Made by a program: the position numbers and the translations under genes. From Bugulina stolonifera (lineage: Eukaryota; Bryozoa; Gymnolaemata; Cheilostomatida; Bugulidae), in contig OW285187.1 of the NCBI GenBank assembly GCA_935421135.1, positions 10,168,001 to 10,232,000 on the forward strand: a stretch of DNA of 64,000 nucleotides. The letters are read 5' to 3'. Positions within the stretch are counted from its first letter, which is position 1. Each line of letters starts with the position of its first letter. The notes below the pieces were generated by a model. That model saw nothing but the letters and a program-made list of their open reading frames with translations. It made no database searches and had not been told where the DNA came from. Positions 23,583-36,654 of this stretch are shown here, piece by piece.

Positions 23583-26500
23583 CTAATAGCCTTTGGATGT
23601 GGATTTCAACTCTAGATCAGCCACAGAATTCAGCCTGTTTGTAGTATTCCAAAATTGCCAGTAGTGATGCAGTAGTTGGAGAGCTGTCTTATCAGGAATA
23701 AGCTTGTCTTCCAGCATTGAATTGTGACGCGTTGATTTACGTTTGACCTTGCCGAGTTTTCTTACACAAGTAATTGGAAAGCTCCTTGACAACAGAAAGT
23801 ATATAATATAGAAGTTGTAACACCACACAGTATAATATATATACAGTATATTGGACATAACATGTAAATGTGTAATATTTGCTAGCAGGTGCAACTTTTG
23901 TCCTAATGACACAGCAACAGAAATTGGAAAGAGAAGTCTGTGCAGCAAGATATACATGTAATATAATGTTTATTAATACAACCTTATATTACTAAATTCT
24001 TTAACAGGTTGTACAATCGAGTGCAACTCTTTACGAATTTCACAAACAAGCCGTTGTTTATCTGAACCATGATCCAACTGATTTTCTAACCTGAAAAATA
24101 GACCCAAGAGTCAAACAAATGTGATATCCTATATTTTGACAAGAAAAGGAAAACATCACGAATATCATGTCAAGCTGAGTCCGCACTATAATGATTTGTT
24201 GGACAATTTTTGTTTTACTATACCTATCAAGTAATTCCTGAGTTCGAATGTTTAATGGCACAAAATAATAATCTTTGACATGATCAGGAATTTCTTTGAA
24301 ATGATCTTCAAATCCCCTCCATCCTTTGCTCTGCAACTGTTTGACCAGAGAGGAAAGAGTATCCACCTTTGAACTTTGCCATCGGCTGACTGATAATGGA
24401 GTGGGACATCTCCGGTTGTTGTAAGAATATTTCACCTCATTTTTTAAAAGTTGTGCAACCACGGCTAGAAGTGACGCATGTTGCCGTACATTGGTTGTCT
24501 TCTGCATTAATTTAATAGATCGACAAATTGTCTGAAGTAAATCAAGAGTTGGTTGTTCTACAATATTCCATATACTCATACATGTAGGCCTACATAGGCT
24601 TACACACATAGTCATATACATGTTATCATTATTATGAAGCTTTGATTATGTTGCCTGACATTGGGAGAGAACAACTTCTTATTATGATCAAAGCTGTTGA
24701 GTGCCCATGACACATATCCATTGTCTAGTACTTGAAAGAATTTTGCATCAAATAAATTGTCACTTAAAACTACACTCTAATATGTCACATCACCATAGAT
24801 GCGATTTATTGACCATTCAAATACGTGTAGATTGCAATCAGTGTACCAGTATAATATATTATACAATATAAGCCACCATTATTATACCAACATCACTATG
24901 TGCCTACCAGGTTTGTTGTCATTAGTTCTTGTTATATCTTCTGCAGTTTCATCCATCAATCTTGGAATTACTAGGTCGTATGTACTTGCAACACTTTCAT
25001 TAACCCATGATGGTATAGGTTTACCTGAAAGTTGTAAAAACAAAGTGAGCATTTCAACGGGAACATGGAATCGCTCAAAATAAAAAGAGATCAAAACATT
25101 GTAAAATCATCAATCTGTCCCCAGGCTCCCAAAACTATATGTTATTGTATGTATGCAACAAAGTATGACTACCTAAGGGTTTGCCACACATAATATATGG
25201 AGCCTGTTCAGTTTTAGATGGAGTAATGTTCTTTCTTTTTATAATGGGTGTTCGCTGAAAATCTTTGGGTCCCACACTTCCATTCTCAGTTCTACTGGCT
25301 GAGTAGGTTAGCTTCTTTGGTGGAGGCTTAGTAACTGCATCTTGTTTTACTTGCTAATCAAATATACATGCATATAATTATATATATTTACAACACACAA
25401 TATATTAGAATATTTATATAGATTATAAGCTACACAGACGCTCTATGAAACTAGAACTACCTTAGAAGCTATATTATATAATATATAATACTACCTTAGA
25501 AGCTATATTATATAATATATAATACTACCTTAGAAGCTATATTATATAATATATAATACTACCTTAGAAGCTATATTATATAATATATAATACTACCTTA
25601 GAAGCTATATTATATAATATATAATACTACCTTAGAAGCTATATTATATAATATATAATACTACCTTAGAAGCTGTATTATATAATATATAATACTACCT
25701 TAGAAGCTATATTATATAATATATAATACTACCTTAGAAGCTATATTATATAATATATAATACTACCTTAGAAGCTATATTATATAATATATAATACTAC
25801 CTTAGAAGCTATATTATATAATATATAATACTACCTTAGAAGCTGTATTATATAATATATAATACTACCTTAGAAGCTATATTATATAATATATAATACT
25901 ACCTTAGAAGCTATATTATATAATATATAATATAATTATATTTATACATGACTTGTAATTAATATTATATGCATGTATATATTATATAATATAAATTATA
26001 TACATTTTATGTTACATCAACTATAAAAGATAGATAAGACGAAATCTTCATGGCATATTGACATTGGTTACTTTCATGTACATGTACATACACAATTAAT
26101 TCTGTTTAACGTAGGACCTATAAAGCTACAGCTATATTGTGATTTATATTGAAGTTGTCCTCTCTCAGTTCGGTTATAATAGCAGTTATTGCCCTCACTC
26201 TGAGAGTGGTCAACTTCAAATATCTTATCATTTATCACCAAGTACATTGTATAGCACTCCTGCACTGTTGGTATCTGGTGAATAATAATTATAGATGTAG
26301 TCAGTTGCTACTGTAATTACATTACAGTATAAAAAGTATAACCAGCATGTACATGTACTCTATGCACAAATTGCAACTAGAAATGAAACATGGTGAAAGG
26401 GAATGCCACTTTACCAGTTTTTAATATATGGAATAAAACATGTTTGTTTGCAACAGTTGACTGTGTAATAACAAATTTGAAATACACACCTTACTTTCCT

Positions 26501-26627
26501 TATCAGACTGAGGAAGATAGTTGACCTTTGAAGGTAACTCTTGGTGACTATATTTGTTAGCAAAACTTTGGGCTTCATCCCCACTAGTCACAGCAAACTG
26601 AACTGTGTTGGCTTTTATCTTAACCAT
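23583..26627 (-). CDS. Uncharacterised protein, 402 aa, alpha-helical C-terminal half
   Basis: Seven coding exons in transcript order: 26627-26490, 26274-26118, 25349-25173, 25024-24908, 24557-24224, 24090-23983, 23760-23583. Sum 1209 nt, phase-consistent. The exon 2 donor and exon 3 acceptor are weak and could shift by a few bases. The N-terminal half is polar and probably disordered (TKPPPKKLTYSASRT, RTPIIKRKNITPSK). The C-terminal half is helical: DLLQTICRSIKLMQKT, HASLLAVVAQLLKNEV, SSLVKQLQSKGWRGFEDHFK, YYFVPLNIRTQELLDR and LLHHYWQFWNTTN. I do not recognise a family. Intron 2 holds a 14-copy minisatellite. It is convergent with the 532-aa coiled-coil gene. Confidence 0.72.
25456..25931 (-). 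repeat. 34-bp minisatellite, about 14 copies, in intron 2 of the 402-aa gene
   Basis: Nearly identical 34-bp units containing ACCTTAGAAGCTATATTATA repeat without spacers. A variant (GCTGTATTA) appears twice, 170 bp apart, so a five-unit higher-order period is likely. On the gene's sense strand each unit carries CTAAG|GTAGTA, a donor-like motif. The rest of the unit is a near-palindromic AT stretch. Confidence 0.95.
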
Positions 26628-26726
26628 ACTGATTCCATGACTTGCAAATCAGCTGTAGCATGTTGACACAAAGTTGTCAATTGTCTACACAGAGTAGAGG
26701 GCGAGGCTGTACATGATGTTACAATG

Positions 26727-26927
26727 TCATGATGTCTGCGCTGTTTGTTTTTGGTTACTGTCCAGAAATTTAGTCATCCTTTTCAGGAGCTGGTCTGAGT
26801 GGAAGAGCACAATTTCTACAACAGGAATGCATCCTGCCACCCTAGTGTTTTTATGGTAAAGTTCTTGCTGAAGGCACAGCTGAGGGTTGATGAGCATGTG
26901 TGCCACCCCTTGCATAACCCTGCACAC
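26727..26927 (-). CDS. Possible small protein or orphan terminal exon, 66 codons
   Basis: An open frame on the - strand with protein-like composition (VEIVLFHSDQLLKRMTKFLD near the C-terminus, amphipathic helix) between the zinc-finger gene and the 402-aa gene. It has an ATG start and a stop, so it could be a single-exon gene, or the last exon of an unseen transcript. I recognise no family. Confidence 0.3.
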   Translation of the reverse strand: MCRVMQGVAHMLINPQLCLQQELYHKNTRVAGCIPVVEIVLFHSDQLLKRMTKFLDSNQKQTAQTS

Positions 26928-27260
26928 TTCAGATTATAAAACCCACAGAAAGTGACTGAAGTGGAACTTTTGAACTGTATAACATTTTACTGAATGACTA
27001 ATAATGTCTTGCACATACAGTACATGTAAAAATATACGAATAGAGGTATTGCAAAAATAAATACAATAGTACATTTTATATACATAAAACAATATTACAA
27101 AAATTGCCTCAAATTATATACGAGTATATATGATGCTGTTGTAAAATAAGTTGATGTTGATAAGCAGTGTCAGTGTGTGTATCACAGCCATGGATGTAAT
27201 AATTACATTATAATATTACATTATCTCTATCTGCTCACAATGAATAATTAAAGGGAGATG

Positions 27261-30200
27261 TTAATGCTGCTCAGTAGGTGCACCTGAGACTGATGGACTG
27301 TCCAGACACAATACTACATCTATTTCTACATTCTTATCCTTGTGCTTCTTCTTGTGTTTAGTCAGATTCTCAATGAAATGTGTAGCGTATGAGCATCCTT
27401 CAAAGTCACACCTATAGTATGTACAGTATGTAGTCAACACATTGGATATATCAATTGCTAAAATAGTGAATACCACTGCTAGCTTGTAGCTCATGCAATA
27501 GTATTCTGTCAGAATATCTATTTTGGAAAAGGCCCCCCCACTTGAAAATCAGTAAAATTGTGAGTTTCTGTATTTATCAATTTATTGTTAGGACCCACAT
27601 ATGCAGTAGATGAGCAGATGTAAAAGCTTTAAAGGCGTGTTTGGACTTCAATAAAGATATGTCTCTACAAGATAGATAGCAGTCAAACCTGTAGGTCACT
27701 CATATAAGCAAAAGGTTAGAGATTTTCCCAGTGTTAGAACAGTGGACTACCCACAGCTTGTCAAGTACATGTATTTGCTATGAATACAATTACAGTTATG
27801 TACTCACTTATGTCGTTTCACATCCGAGTGTATAACCATATGTCTCTGTACATACTGTTTAGCGTGGCTTGAGAATCCACACTCAGGACATTTGTACTCC
27901 ATGTCCTTATTGTGCATGATCCTAAGATGTTGAGTGAGAGCCGGCTTACTCTTGAAAGCTTTACCACAATTCTCACACGTGAAGTTTTTCGTTTCTGTGT
28001 GCACAGAGCTGTGTACGTATAAATGGCGCCTAGCCAATGTTTCATAGGTGCATCCTTCAACCTAAATATAATAGACAGTATTGTAATGAATCAACAAAAC
28101 ATAATGATGGGAGCGCGTCAGCACGAGACCGCCAAATCCCTGAACCCAAAGTACACAGAAGACATCATTTGAATGCATGGTTAAATATATACATGTACAT
28201 TACATGCAGCAGAAAAATATTAAACTTGGAATTTGTTCACTTCTTTGAAAATCTATGATTTCAGGTAAAATCCTCTGCACTATCATATTATGGGATACAC
28301 GCCCGTGTATAATAGTGTATACACGGGCATGTATTATAGTGTATACACGTATAATTATAGTGTATACACGTGCACATGTACATATAGTATATCTAAGCAG
28401 CATACTCACTGGACATTTGAACACTCTCATATTAGACATGTTAATCTTGTGCGTAGCAAACATATGTAGCTGCAGTTCCCTCTTCGCGAAGAAGCTTTGG
28501 CTACAGAGATGGCACAGTTGGTCTTTCACCTGTGTATATGAGAGATATAGTACAGACATTCTAAAGAGTAAAACAAACTGCTGAACTGACAGTATTTTCC
28601 AGAGAGACCATTTCATTCACATGAACATGTGCTAAGTGAAATAATGTACGTGCTGTATTATTACGGCATGAATCATACTAACACAACCACTATAATATAC
28701 AAAAAGGAACTCCGACACGAAAGGCTATAGAAAATCAGTCAAAGTGTATTGGCAAGAGAACACAAAACACAAATCTATATAATTGCTTCTGAACACTGAG
28801 AAGTATCGTAAGTGTTGACAAAGCGATGATGGTCTCACCCACCTTATTGTGCACACATTTTATGTGACGTTGAAGATTAATTTCCCCACGGAATTCCTTG
28901 CCACAGATCTCACAGGGAGCCTTGGCTGTTCTCGCCTTGACTTGTTCAGGTACATCTTGTGATCCGTGGACAGCTGCCTTGTGGAATATCATACTAGTGG
29001 GTAGCACACACTTACCACATATGTCACAAGGTACACCTCTAGGCTCATGGTCAGTGTGCACCACAAAGGAATGTCTGGTCAAGTCACGGCGTCTACAGAA
29101 TGACCTCCCATTAGACCAGAACATTTAGTAAGCTAATTAACAGCATACGATAAACTACTACTGTACATGTAGAACATCTGAACACATTACACTAGCAGTA
29201 CATGTAGAACATCTGAACACATTACACTAGCAGTACATGTAGAACATCTGAACACATTACACTAGCTGTACATGTAGAACATCTGAACACATTACACTAG
29301 CTGTAGCTAAAATATTTACTCGTTTCATATTATACCCTTATGCCTTCACCCAGAAAATGCTTTTATAAAAGTCATAGAGAATTTCGCCAGTTTCAGAGTT
29401 ATCTTCCCTTATTTTCTAATGTCCATAATTTGTTCCGCAGACTGCTAGAAACATTCTAAATATAAGTTGTTATTGTGAACACTTTCCATTGCATTGTCAG
29501 CCTGACTGCATACAGTCATGAAACTGAGGCATGTGAAAATTTTATAGATTAGATATGTGCACATTTTACACTATACTGTGAACATACATGGTATGTAAAA
29601 AGACAGCCTAGAACATACTATACAATCATGTATACATGTATCTACTGCACATTGGAGGTGCCACATTACCTAAGTGTCTGAAAGGAGCATTCAGTACATG
29701 AGTAGAGCTTGACATGCATTGGAAGAATTTCACCATGCTTTCGGTGCATGTGGAATACCAGCTGGTCATAGCAGGACTTCGCTGTGCCATGCAAGTTATA
29801 CTTCTTATCACAGTGTGGACAGACCAGATAGAGAACCTAAAATATGCCAGGAGTAAGTGAATGAAACCTGTAGCACAGAGAGCAGTCATCCAGCTAAACA
29901 AATCTTTCTCCGGTTACCACTGTGTTATCAAGAGAGAGCGATGATATAGAGGAATGGTGAAGTGGAAAAGCACCAACAGACAAGTTCAAAGTTTTCCTAA
30001 ATAAAAGTCAGACGATCTACCATACAGAGAAATGTATATAGGGAGATAATGAATACTAATGAGCACATTATTTCAGGGCTTACATACATTGGATTTAACA
30101 GATCCACTTGTATTATTAGTATTTCCAGCTTCATCAGTGTTGTGATCTACTGCTACATCTTCTTCATGCTACAATGTTACATTGGCAGTAAGTAACAATA

Positions 30201-32337
30201 TATACATGTATGTACATGTGTAGCTGGGTTAAATATGTAGCAATGTATGTATATATGTAGCAACAGTTCAAAATAATTCTGTACCTAGCACATTGTGCAG
30301 AAGTTGCCATAACTTTCCTAGAAATAAAAAAAGGTTGGGAAGAGAAACCCCATTACAAATCCTTCCATAAATCTGCTGCCACCACATGGTAGTTTGATTT
30401 TTAAAACTAGGCAAGGTGAAGCATTACAATGCTGCGAAACACAAGGTGCTTATTGACATATAACAACGACCCCAAACACTGTGAAATAGAGAAAGTCTAC
30501 AGACAGAAAATTGTTAAGGTTCATAATACTCAAGTGAACAAATACCAGTATTTAGTGTATGATTCTTTATTAAATGTGCCTTACCGGTTTGTCTGCTACA
30601 CTAGACGTATTGGTGGGATCTTCTGGTTCAACTTTTACTTCAACAGTAACACCATCCAAATCTAAGGCAATCGACTGTGAGCTGCTAGGGTGAGAAGTCC
30701 TTTCATCAGATTTAGTAGAAGTTTCTTGATCTCCTATTTCAGGTAAGGCATGCTCATTCTAAACAAATGTGATAGATTAAACTGAATTGCACACCTAACA
30801 TCTCAGGTCTATGAACAGAATATCAACTTATTAATTGGTTTGCAAAGCTGCCATAATTTTCATTTACCTTCAGATGTGCAGCAAATGTAACCAAGTTAGT
30901 AAAGACTGGGCTGTCAGAGGATTCGATCATCGATGGTTCAGCAATCATCAACTGGTCTGCAATCAGAGTATCAGATGCAAGTTCATCCAAATGAATACAA
31001 AATATAAGTCACATCACCATTCAGACAAATAATTGGTTTGCACCATCTTTGAAGAAGCTGGGTGTAGACAAGTGAACATAATCAATTTTACCTTCTGGCT
31101 TCCCTTTATCTAAGATGGCCTGCACTTCACAGATTTTGCACACACCACTGAATGCCATGCTGCTTGTTGTAGATTTACCCATTGTTGATCCTGACAGTGC
31201 GTTAGTTGTGTTTTCAGAAACCTCTGCTAGCTCCTCTGGAGTAAAGTCGATGTCCTCAATATTAGGTTTTTGTTCTGCTACAATGTTGAGATTGAAGAGA
31301 TAGTCACGGAATATAACTATTTAAACATGTTCGCTACAAAAGGAATTGATAAGATAGTTTTCCAAGCAGTAGTCTTACCAATGATCTGGTCAATGCTTTC
31401 TCCAGGTGAAACGTCATTGGCTAAATCCCGTCTATCACTGACAGGAATAGCCTTTTTGATTTTTGCACCAGTATTCTTGGTCACCTTAGTTTTACGTTTA
31501 CCAACTGCCCGTGAAATAGCCTTTGCTGGAGTTTCAATTTTTGTGACAGGAACATCACCGTCATCTTCCAAATTAGCTGAAAAAGAGAAATGTGACTAGC
31601 ATGGGAAATGAGCTAACACCCATTTAACAGTTCCTAAGGGAAGAAACCTGTACATATTTCAGTAATAATGGATTCATCTATAAAGCGGGCTGATAAGTTA
31701 AATACAGGTAATTATTGGTGACATAACAATCCAAATATCATCTTGGAATTCAAGTTTTCAAAGTGAATAAAATATATAGCAGGTGACATTAAAAATGCTT
31801 AGCTAGCTTGTTCTACTGACCACAATATACTTCACAAAGAACTACAGGAATATAATCATAAACAGACACTGAATTTAGGAGGATCAATGTGAATGTGCAA
31901 ATACAGTTGAAAAATAGTTCACTATTACTCAAGACCTATTTCCAGATCATGTAAATATGGTCAGGTTGGATTAGTTGACCGAGATTGTTCTCTGCCACAT
32001 CAACTGCACTGTGAGTTCTATGTAAGACATATCGACATGCAATGTATTTGATTGTGAATTGAACTACTAACCCAGCAGAGTTGGTAGATATAAAAGAATT
32101 ACTATTACAAATGAATTAAGGAAAATCACCTGTTGCCTTGGGAGGCTCTTCAGAGACTGGACTGTCACTGCAATCGGCAGAGTTGCTCTCAGTAGTAATA
32201 TTTGAGCTAACCCTCTTAGCAACAGCAGCCTGTAATTGGGCGAGAATACCACTCAAATCGGAATCATCTTCACCTTGTTGATGAAGTGCGCCAACCAAAT
32301 TTGCAAGTTCTTTGGTCTTTGTCACAAAATCCTCCAT
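27261..32337 (-). CDS. C2H2 zinc-finger protein, 625 aa, probable DNA-binding regulator
   Basis: Eleven coding exons in transcript order: 32337-32130, 31576-31379, 31277-31092, 30956-30868, 30758-30585, 30168-30088, 29836-29670, 29092-28843, 28529-28410, 28061-27808, 27411-27261. Sum 1878 nt, phase-consistent. The N-terminal half (about 300 residues) is acidic and Ser/Thr-rich with a basic patch (ISRAVGKRKTKVTKNTGAKI). The C-terminal half carries about nine C2H2 fingers in canonical and degenerate forms: CPHCDKKYNLHG, CTECSFQTLRRRDLTRH, CDICGKCV, CEICGKEFRGEINLQRH, CHLCSQSFFAKRELQLH, CENCGKAFKSKPALTQH, CPECGFSSHAKQYVQRH and CDFEGCSYATHFIENLTKH. Several fingers are split by introns, unlike the single-exon arrays of vertebrate KRAB proteins. 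It is probably nuclear. The start is the first in-frame ATG of exon 1. No specific orthologue is recognised. Confidence 0.9.
28295..28376. repeat. Short tandem repeat in a zinc-finger gene intron
   Basis: About three degenerate copies of a unit around 28-30 bp built on ATAGTGTATACACG, between exons 9 and 10 of the zinc-finger gene. The ATAGTGTATACACG core is partly self-complementary. Confidence 0.7.
29162..29303. repeat. 35-bp minisatellite, four copies, in a zinc-finger gene intron
   Basis: Four nearly identical 35-bp units beginning GTACATGTAGAACATCTGAA lie in the intron between exons 7 and 8 of the zinc-finger gene. The third and fourth junctions carry a C-to-T-type change (AGCAG versus AGCTG). 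Confidence 0.9.
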
Positions 32338-34160
32338 TTGCAATTTGTCTAGCTGATTCCATACAAAAACAGAGCAAATTGATCACATCATGAACAATTT
32401 GTGAAAAACGACTGCAAACCAAGTTATAACATAACAGCACATAACACAACATAAGATGGGTACTACATTTTGAGTTGACAGCTCTAAATAGTCCACCTAA
32501 ATGTAAGTCGGGCATGGAAAACAAAGATAGTGGAAGGAAAGATGTGTCACTTGGGCCAAAAAGCGTCCCTGCCCCGCCCCCAAACATTCACTTGATTAAA
32601 AAGAGTTATGCTAGGTGTGGTTAATGGGAGAGATTATCATTGAGTGACACATCTTTTTTTTTTCTTTTTAGCCAAAACATGTTACCTGTGTAACAAAGAA
32701 AGTAGAATATCATTTACTTTTGTTTGTAGCCACAATATGAATCCATCGCAACACTAAACGAAAAAGAACAGCAACCTGTTCAAGACTGGTTGTAACAAAA
32801 AGGACTGGACATAGTGCATTGTGTGTACGATGTAGGTCTACTATGGTTATATTATATATTTTAGTATTTGCAATTGTACTTGAATTTTGTTTGCACATGA
32901 GTTACCATGTTCAAGTAAATATATAATTACTGGAGGCCTGAGCACCCCTTAACAAATCTTGACAATGCCCATGAACCATATACATATAGTGGAGATCAGA
33001 TGAGGTGTTGCTAGCAGCCCGTGCATGTTCAACCAGTTGGTTATCAATCGCACTTATGGAGATTATGGTTGAAATTAATGTCAAATGACGCAGATTGATA
33101 TTTTTTTTTAGTTCAATTATATTAAATCTCAAGAACAAAACCTGGTTGATTAATTATGGTATTGACGTTGGTATGTTTGTATGACTTTGTATTCTGCTAC
33201 ATTACTCATGTCTTGGCTATTACACTCCTATATCGTGCTAGATATTCCTGGAACTATACACTATACTTTATATGTGATCATGCCTTTTTGTACATTCCAG
33301 TCCGAGACCTGGGAGCTTGTGTCAAAAGCTACATTCACCCACATATACCACAACATCTCACAGTCATCAAAAACTCATGATATACATAGGCACAATGATC
33401 GAAGCTAAATGGAACCAATGGTAGAGCGCCTAAGTCCATGATTACTTATGCAGATATGGGTTCATACTAATGCCCCACAAATGCCGCAACTAGCTGTAAA
33501 TTTAAATCACTGCTCAACACACTGGAATATAGGCCCAAATTGTCATGAGTCTACGCCTCCAGAGATATTCACATAGTGCTGCATGTTGTTTCGGTTTCAA
33601 ACAATGTTTACTGTGTAAAACCTGCCGGTGTTTGACATCGTCATTTTTATTTGCACCGAATCGTGCCCAAACGATATATCGATGGTTCGGTGTAGTTTGA
33701 TGTTATCGAACTGAATCGCTATGCCAGTAGTCATTCAATATTCATGCGGTCTAATAGCGTGGTCTTGTTTACCTCACTTCAAACTAGGTTGCATACCTTC
33801 GCGTTTCCGTTTTCACTGACTGCTTGACAGCGATAGTGGCTGTGATTGATAGGCCGTTGACGTTGTTGAGGTAATAATTGTAACAAGTTACGTTATTTAG
33901 CAAATTGTGTGTCATTCCATATCACCTGTAGTACATCATGTTATATTCTATTGTTTGTATATGGTTGCTTTGTTTATGAACAGCGAACTAGAATATAATA
34001 GTAGTATATGATCTAATATAATTATTAAATTTGAACATAACATTCCATTGGATTAACTATATTATTATAATTAATCTACTAATGTAATGTTTAAATTTGA
34101 TTGTAATCGTCGCTTGTAGTTGTAGCTAAGAATAGGTACTATGCTTATAATGATCGGTTA
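32338..34160. other. 5' flank of the zinc-finger gene, no further gene seen
   Basis: AT-rich non-coding sequence. Short open frames (for example 33156-33408 on +) have no protein-like features. Confidence 0.4.
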
Positions 34161-34169
34161 TTGCTAATA

Positions 34170-34221
34170 TTTAATATGCATTATATTTAAATTAATTTAA
34201 TTAAATATAATGCATATTAAA
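34170..34221. repeat. Perfect 21-bp inverted repeat with 10-bp loop
   Basis: The arm beginning TTTAATATGCATTATATTTA (34170-34190) is exactly complementary to 34201-34221 with a 10-base spacer. It is pure AT-rich palindrome and would extrude as a cruciform or form an RNA hairpin. No flanking gene explains it. Confidence 0.85.
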
Positions 34222-35757
34222 ATAACCCTTAATTAATCATTAATTATTATGGTTTTTTAATTTAAAATCGTTGTGTAGTTATGCTTTTGGTAGGCACCAG
34301 CTCTTTATTTAAAATAAGCCAATGTTCAATCAACATTTTGTAGGTAGAATTCATCGAACAAAGCCGTCGTAATATCCAGTTTGGAGACAAATCTGCTAGA
34401 TTCAATCGGTGGACACACTGAATTATACCAATTCAGAAAGCTTGCAAGAAAGATTTCCAACATTATCATTACATCATATGCAACTGTGTTAGCATTTCTT
34501 CTTTCTCTTGTGGTGATATGAAGTTTGCTCATGTAATTTATTATCTTTTTGTGTCAATGGTATGAGTGTGTTGGGAACATTGTTTCTGTTTTTCTTCTGT
34601 ATTTTGGTCACTATCAGTAATAAATCTTATAATTTATACCTAGTGGTTGGGTGTGTGCCCAGCCTCATGTTTTTATATTCAATATACAATGTAATATTAT
34701 ATAAAATAGGTGAAGTAAAAGCCAATAAAACTTTGACTATCACTAGACTACATGGGCAAATACAAAATCTTGGAGTAGGAGTAAGCACTGATTACTTTTA
34801 TTAACCCAGTTGCCACATAAATAAAAATAATATACTATGTCTTTATGAAGCCCTGTTTGCCAGCCATATCTGAAAATAGAATAAAATAAACAGAATGGTC
34901 AGCATGAACTCATGTTGCAAGACAATGTTGAGGAGTTTTGTTCCCTTGTATTGAAGGATGGGACCACTGATAGGCAAACCAGCTCCTGAACTGGCTGATC
35001 TGGTATATCGAACCAAAGTTGACACCGGCTAACACCGCTTGAGACCAGGATCAAAAAGACCCGTGCGGTTCGGTATATCGGTCCAAATTCAGCATCGTTT
35101 GACACCGAATCAGACCAGGGCCAAGAGAACCGGTGTTTGATTAAATTCCTCCAGAAAACCGAATAACAGTGGGGAGGCAACACCGTGCAGCACTACATTC
35201 ACATGTGCTTGCCTCATAGAAAGTTGGTCTCACAATCGACAATGTAATAGAATACAATATGTAGATAGAAAGTCAAGGTCCATTTCATCAATCTAATCAA
35301 ATCAGTCCTGAAAGTTCACCTAAAGCTAAATGATAAAAATATAATAATTATAATACATCCTAAACATCAACCTATGCAATTTAGTGCAAGAGCACAGAAA
35401 ATTTTTACCATGCTATTTGTAGCCTATGCCCTAAGGTCATTATTATTCAGCAAATACCCTGAAAAAGTTCCCTCTAACCTGTTTGACTCATTTTTATATT
35501 TTTTCGACTCATTTTTACAACTTCTGGTTGGTCACCCTGACTAAAAGTTGCAGTCTCACTCACTCAGAATCATTTGATTTGACTGAATGAGAACCAGGGA
35601 GACGAATCGAAGTTGCTCTCAGTGACAGGGCGAGACAGATTGAGATTGAGATTCGTAAAAATCCCAATGCCAATAAATTTATAAAATGAAAATAGCCTAC
35701 GGACTAAACTTGTTGCATTTAGCTATCCTGTAAAACAATAGTTTATCTCGTTTATAT

Positions 35758-35797
35758 CGGTTTCATATATCTGCAGGACCCTGAAACCTGGTCCTGG
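35758..35797. repeat. 40-bp inverted repeat, left copy
   Basis: This 40-base sequence (starts CGGTTTCATATATCTGCAGG) is the exact reverse complement of 40906-40945. The two copies bracket 5.1 kb containing the decayed SWIM-domain gene. Similarity continues weakly on the inner side (GTGGGTGCGACC versus GTAGGTGCGACT). It could be the ends of one element or two members of a dispersed family. Confidence 0.8.
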
Positions 35798-36070
35798 ATA
35801 TAGTGGGTGCGACCCATAAAGTCCAGGACTAGTTTCCTGAATCCGTAGTTTGCCATGCTCATGTGCTAAGTACAAGGATAGTCATGTAAAATAATGTTAA
35901 TGTAAAAATATGTGTAATATGACAACGCATTATAACACTAATAGTTTACATCACTTAAGGATGACCGGGGGAGCTAACCATAATCATAAAGATTTCAGGC
36001 AAGCACAGTTATACCAATACTAACTAATTAAAATATAAATAAATCTATACTTACTATAATAGTATGATAG

Positions 36071-36105
36071 TATAGTAGCCTAATAGTAACTATTAGGCTA
36101 CTATA
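36071..36105. repeat. Perfect 17-bp palindrome, 1-bp spacer
   Basis: TATAGTAGCCTAATAGT (36071-36087) is followed after one base by its exact reverse complement (36089-36105). The surrounding bases are further TATACTA-type near repeats. Confidence 0.85.
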
Positions 36106-36654
36106 ACTATACTTTACTACTAATCATGTCCTAATACTTAGGCTATACTTTACTATACTATATACTTAATTAATGCTAATACTTTTCTTTAATAATATAA
36201 CTTTTATTTTGATTTTTCTAATCTAAAACCTGCTCAAGACTCACTGGAATTATATTTTGATCTTAGATTCAATCCACAGCTCAAGGCTGGTTGTGAATTC
36301 AGTCCAGCTAATAATTATTTTATATATATATAATATAATTCCAGTCTTAAGCACCTGACCTTTGGATTAAAAAACCATCATTATTATGATTATGATTATT
36401 ATTATATTATTATTTATACTATTTTATATTTAGGCCATAAGCCTAATTATAAAATAATTTATAGAATATAAATATAATTTAGGATAATAATTATTAATTA
36501 TTAAATATATTTATATTTATATTTTATTTTTTTATATTGTTTATTATTAATATTATGATTATTGTATAAATTATTGTTTATAGGTCTACATATAAGTGTA
36601 AGTGACTACAAAGTGGAGTTGATCAGGAAAAATGTAACAAAACTTCAATTGATT

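Noticed and set aside
25456..25931. CRISPR-like repeat array
   Set aside because: Units abut with no unique spacers, inside an intron of a eukaryotic gene. It is a minisatellite.
34326..34532. 68-codon frame on the - strand with protein-like composition
   Set aside because: Starts with an ATG but has no neighbouring exons, promoter evidence or recognised domain. It may be chance or a gene relic.
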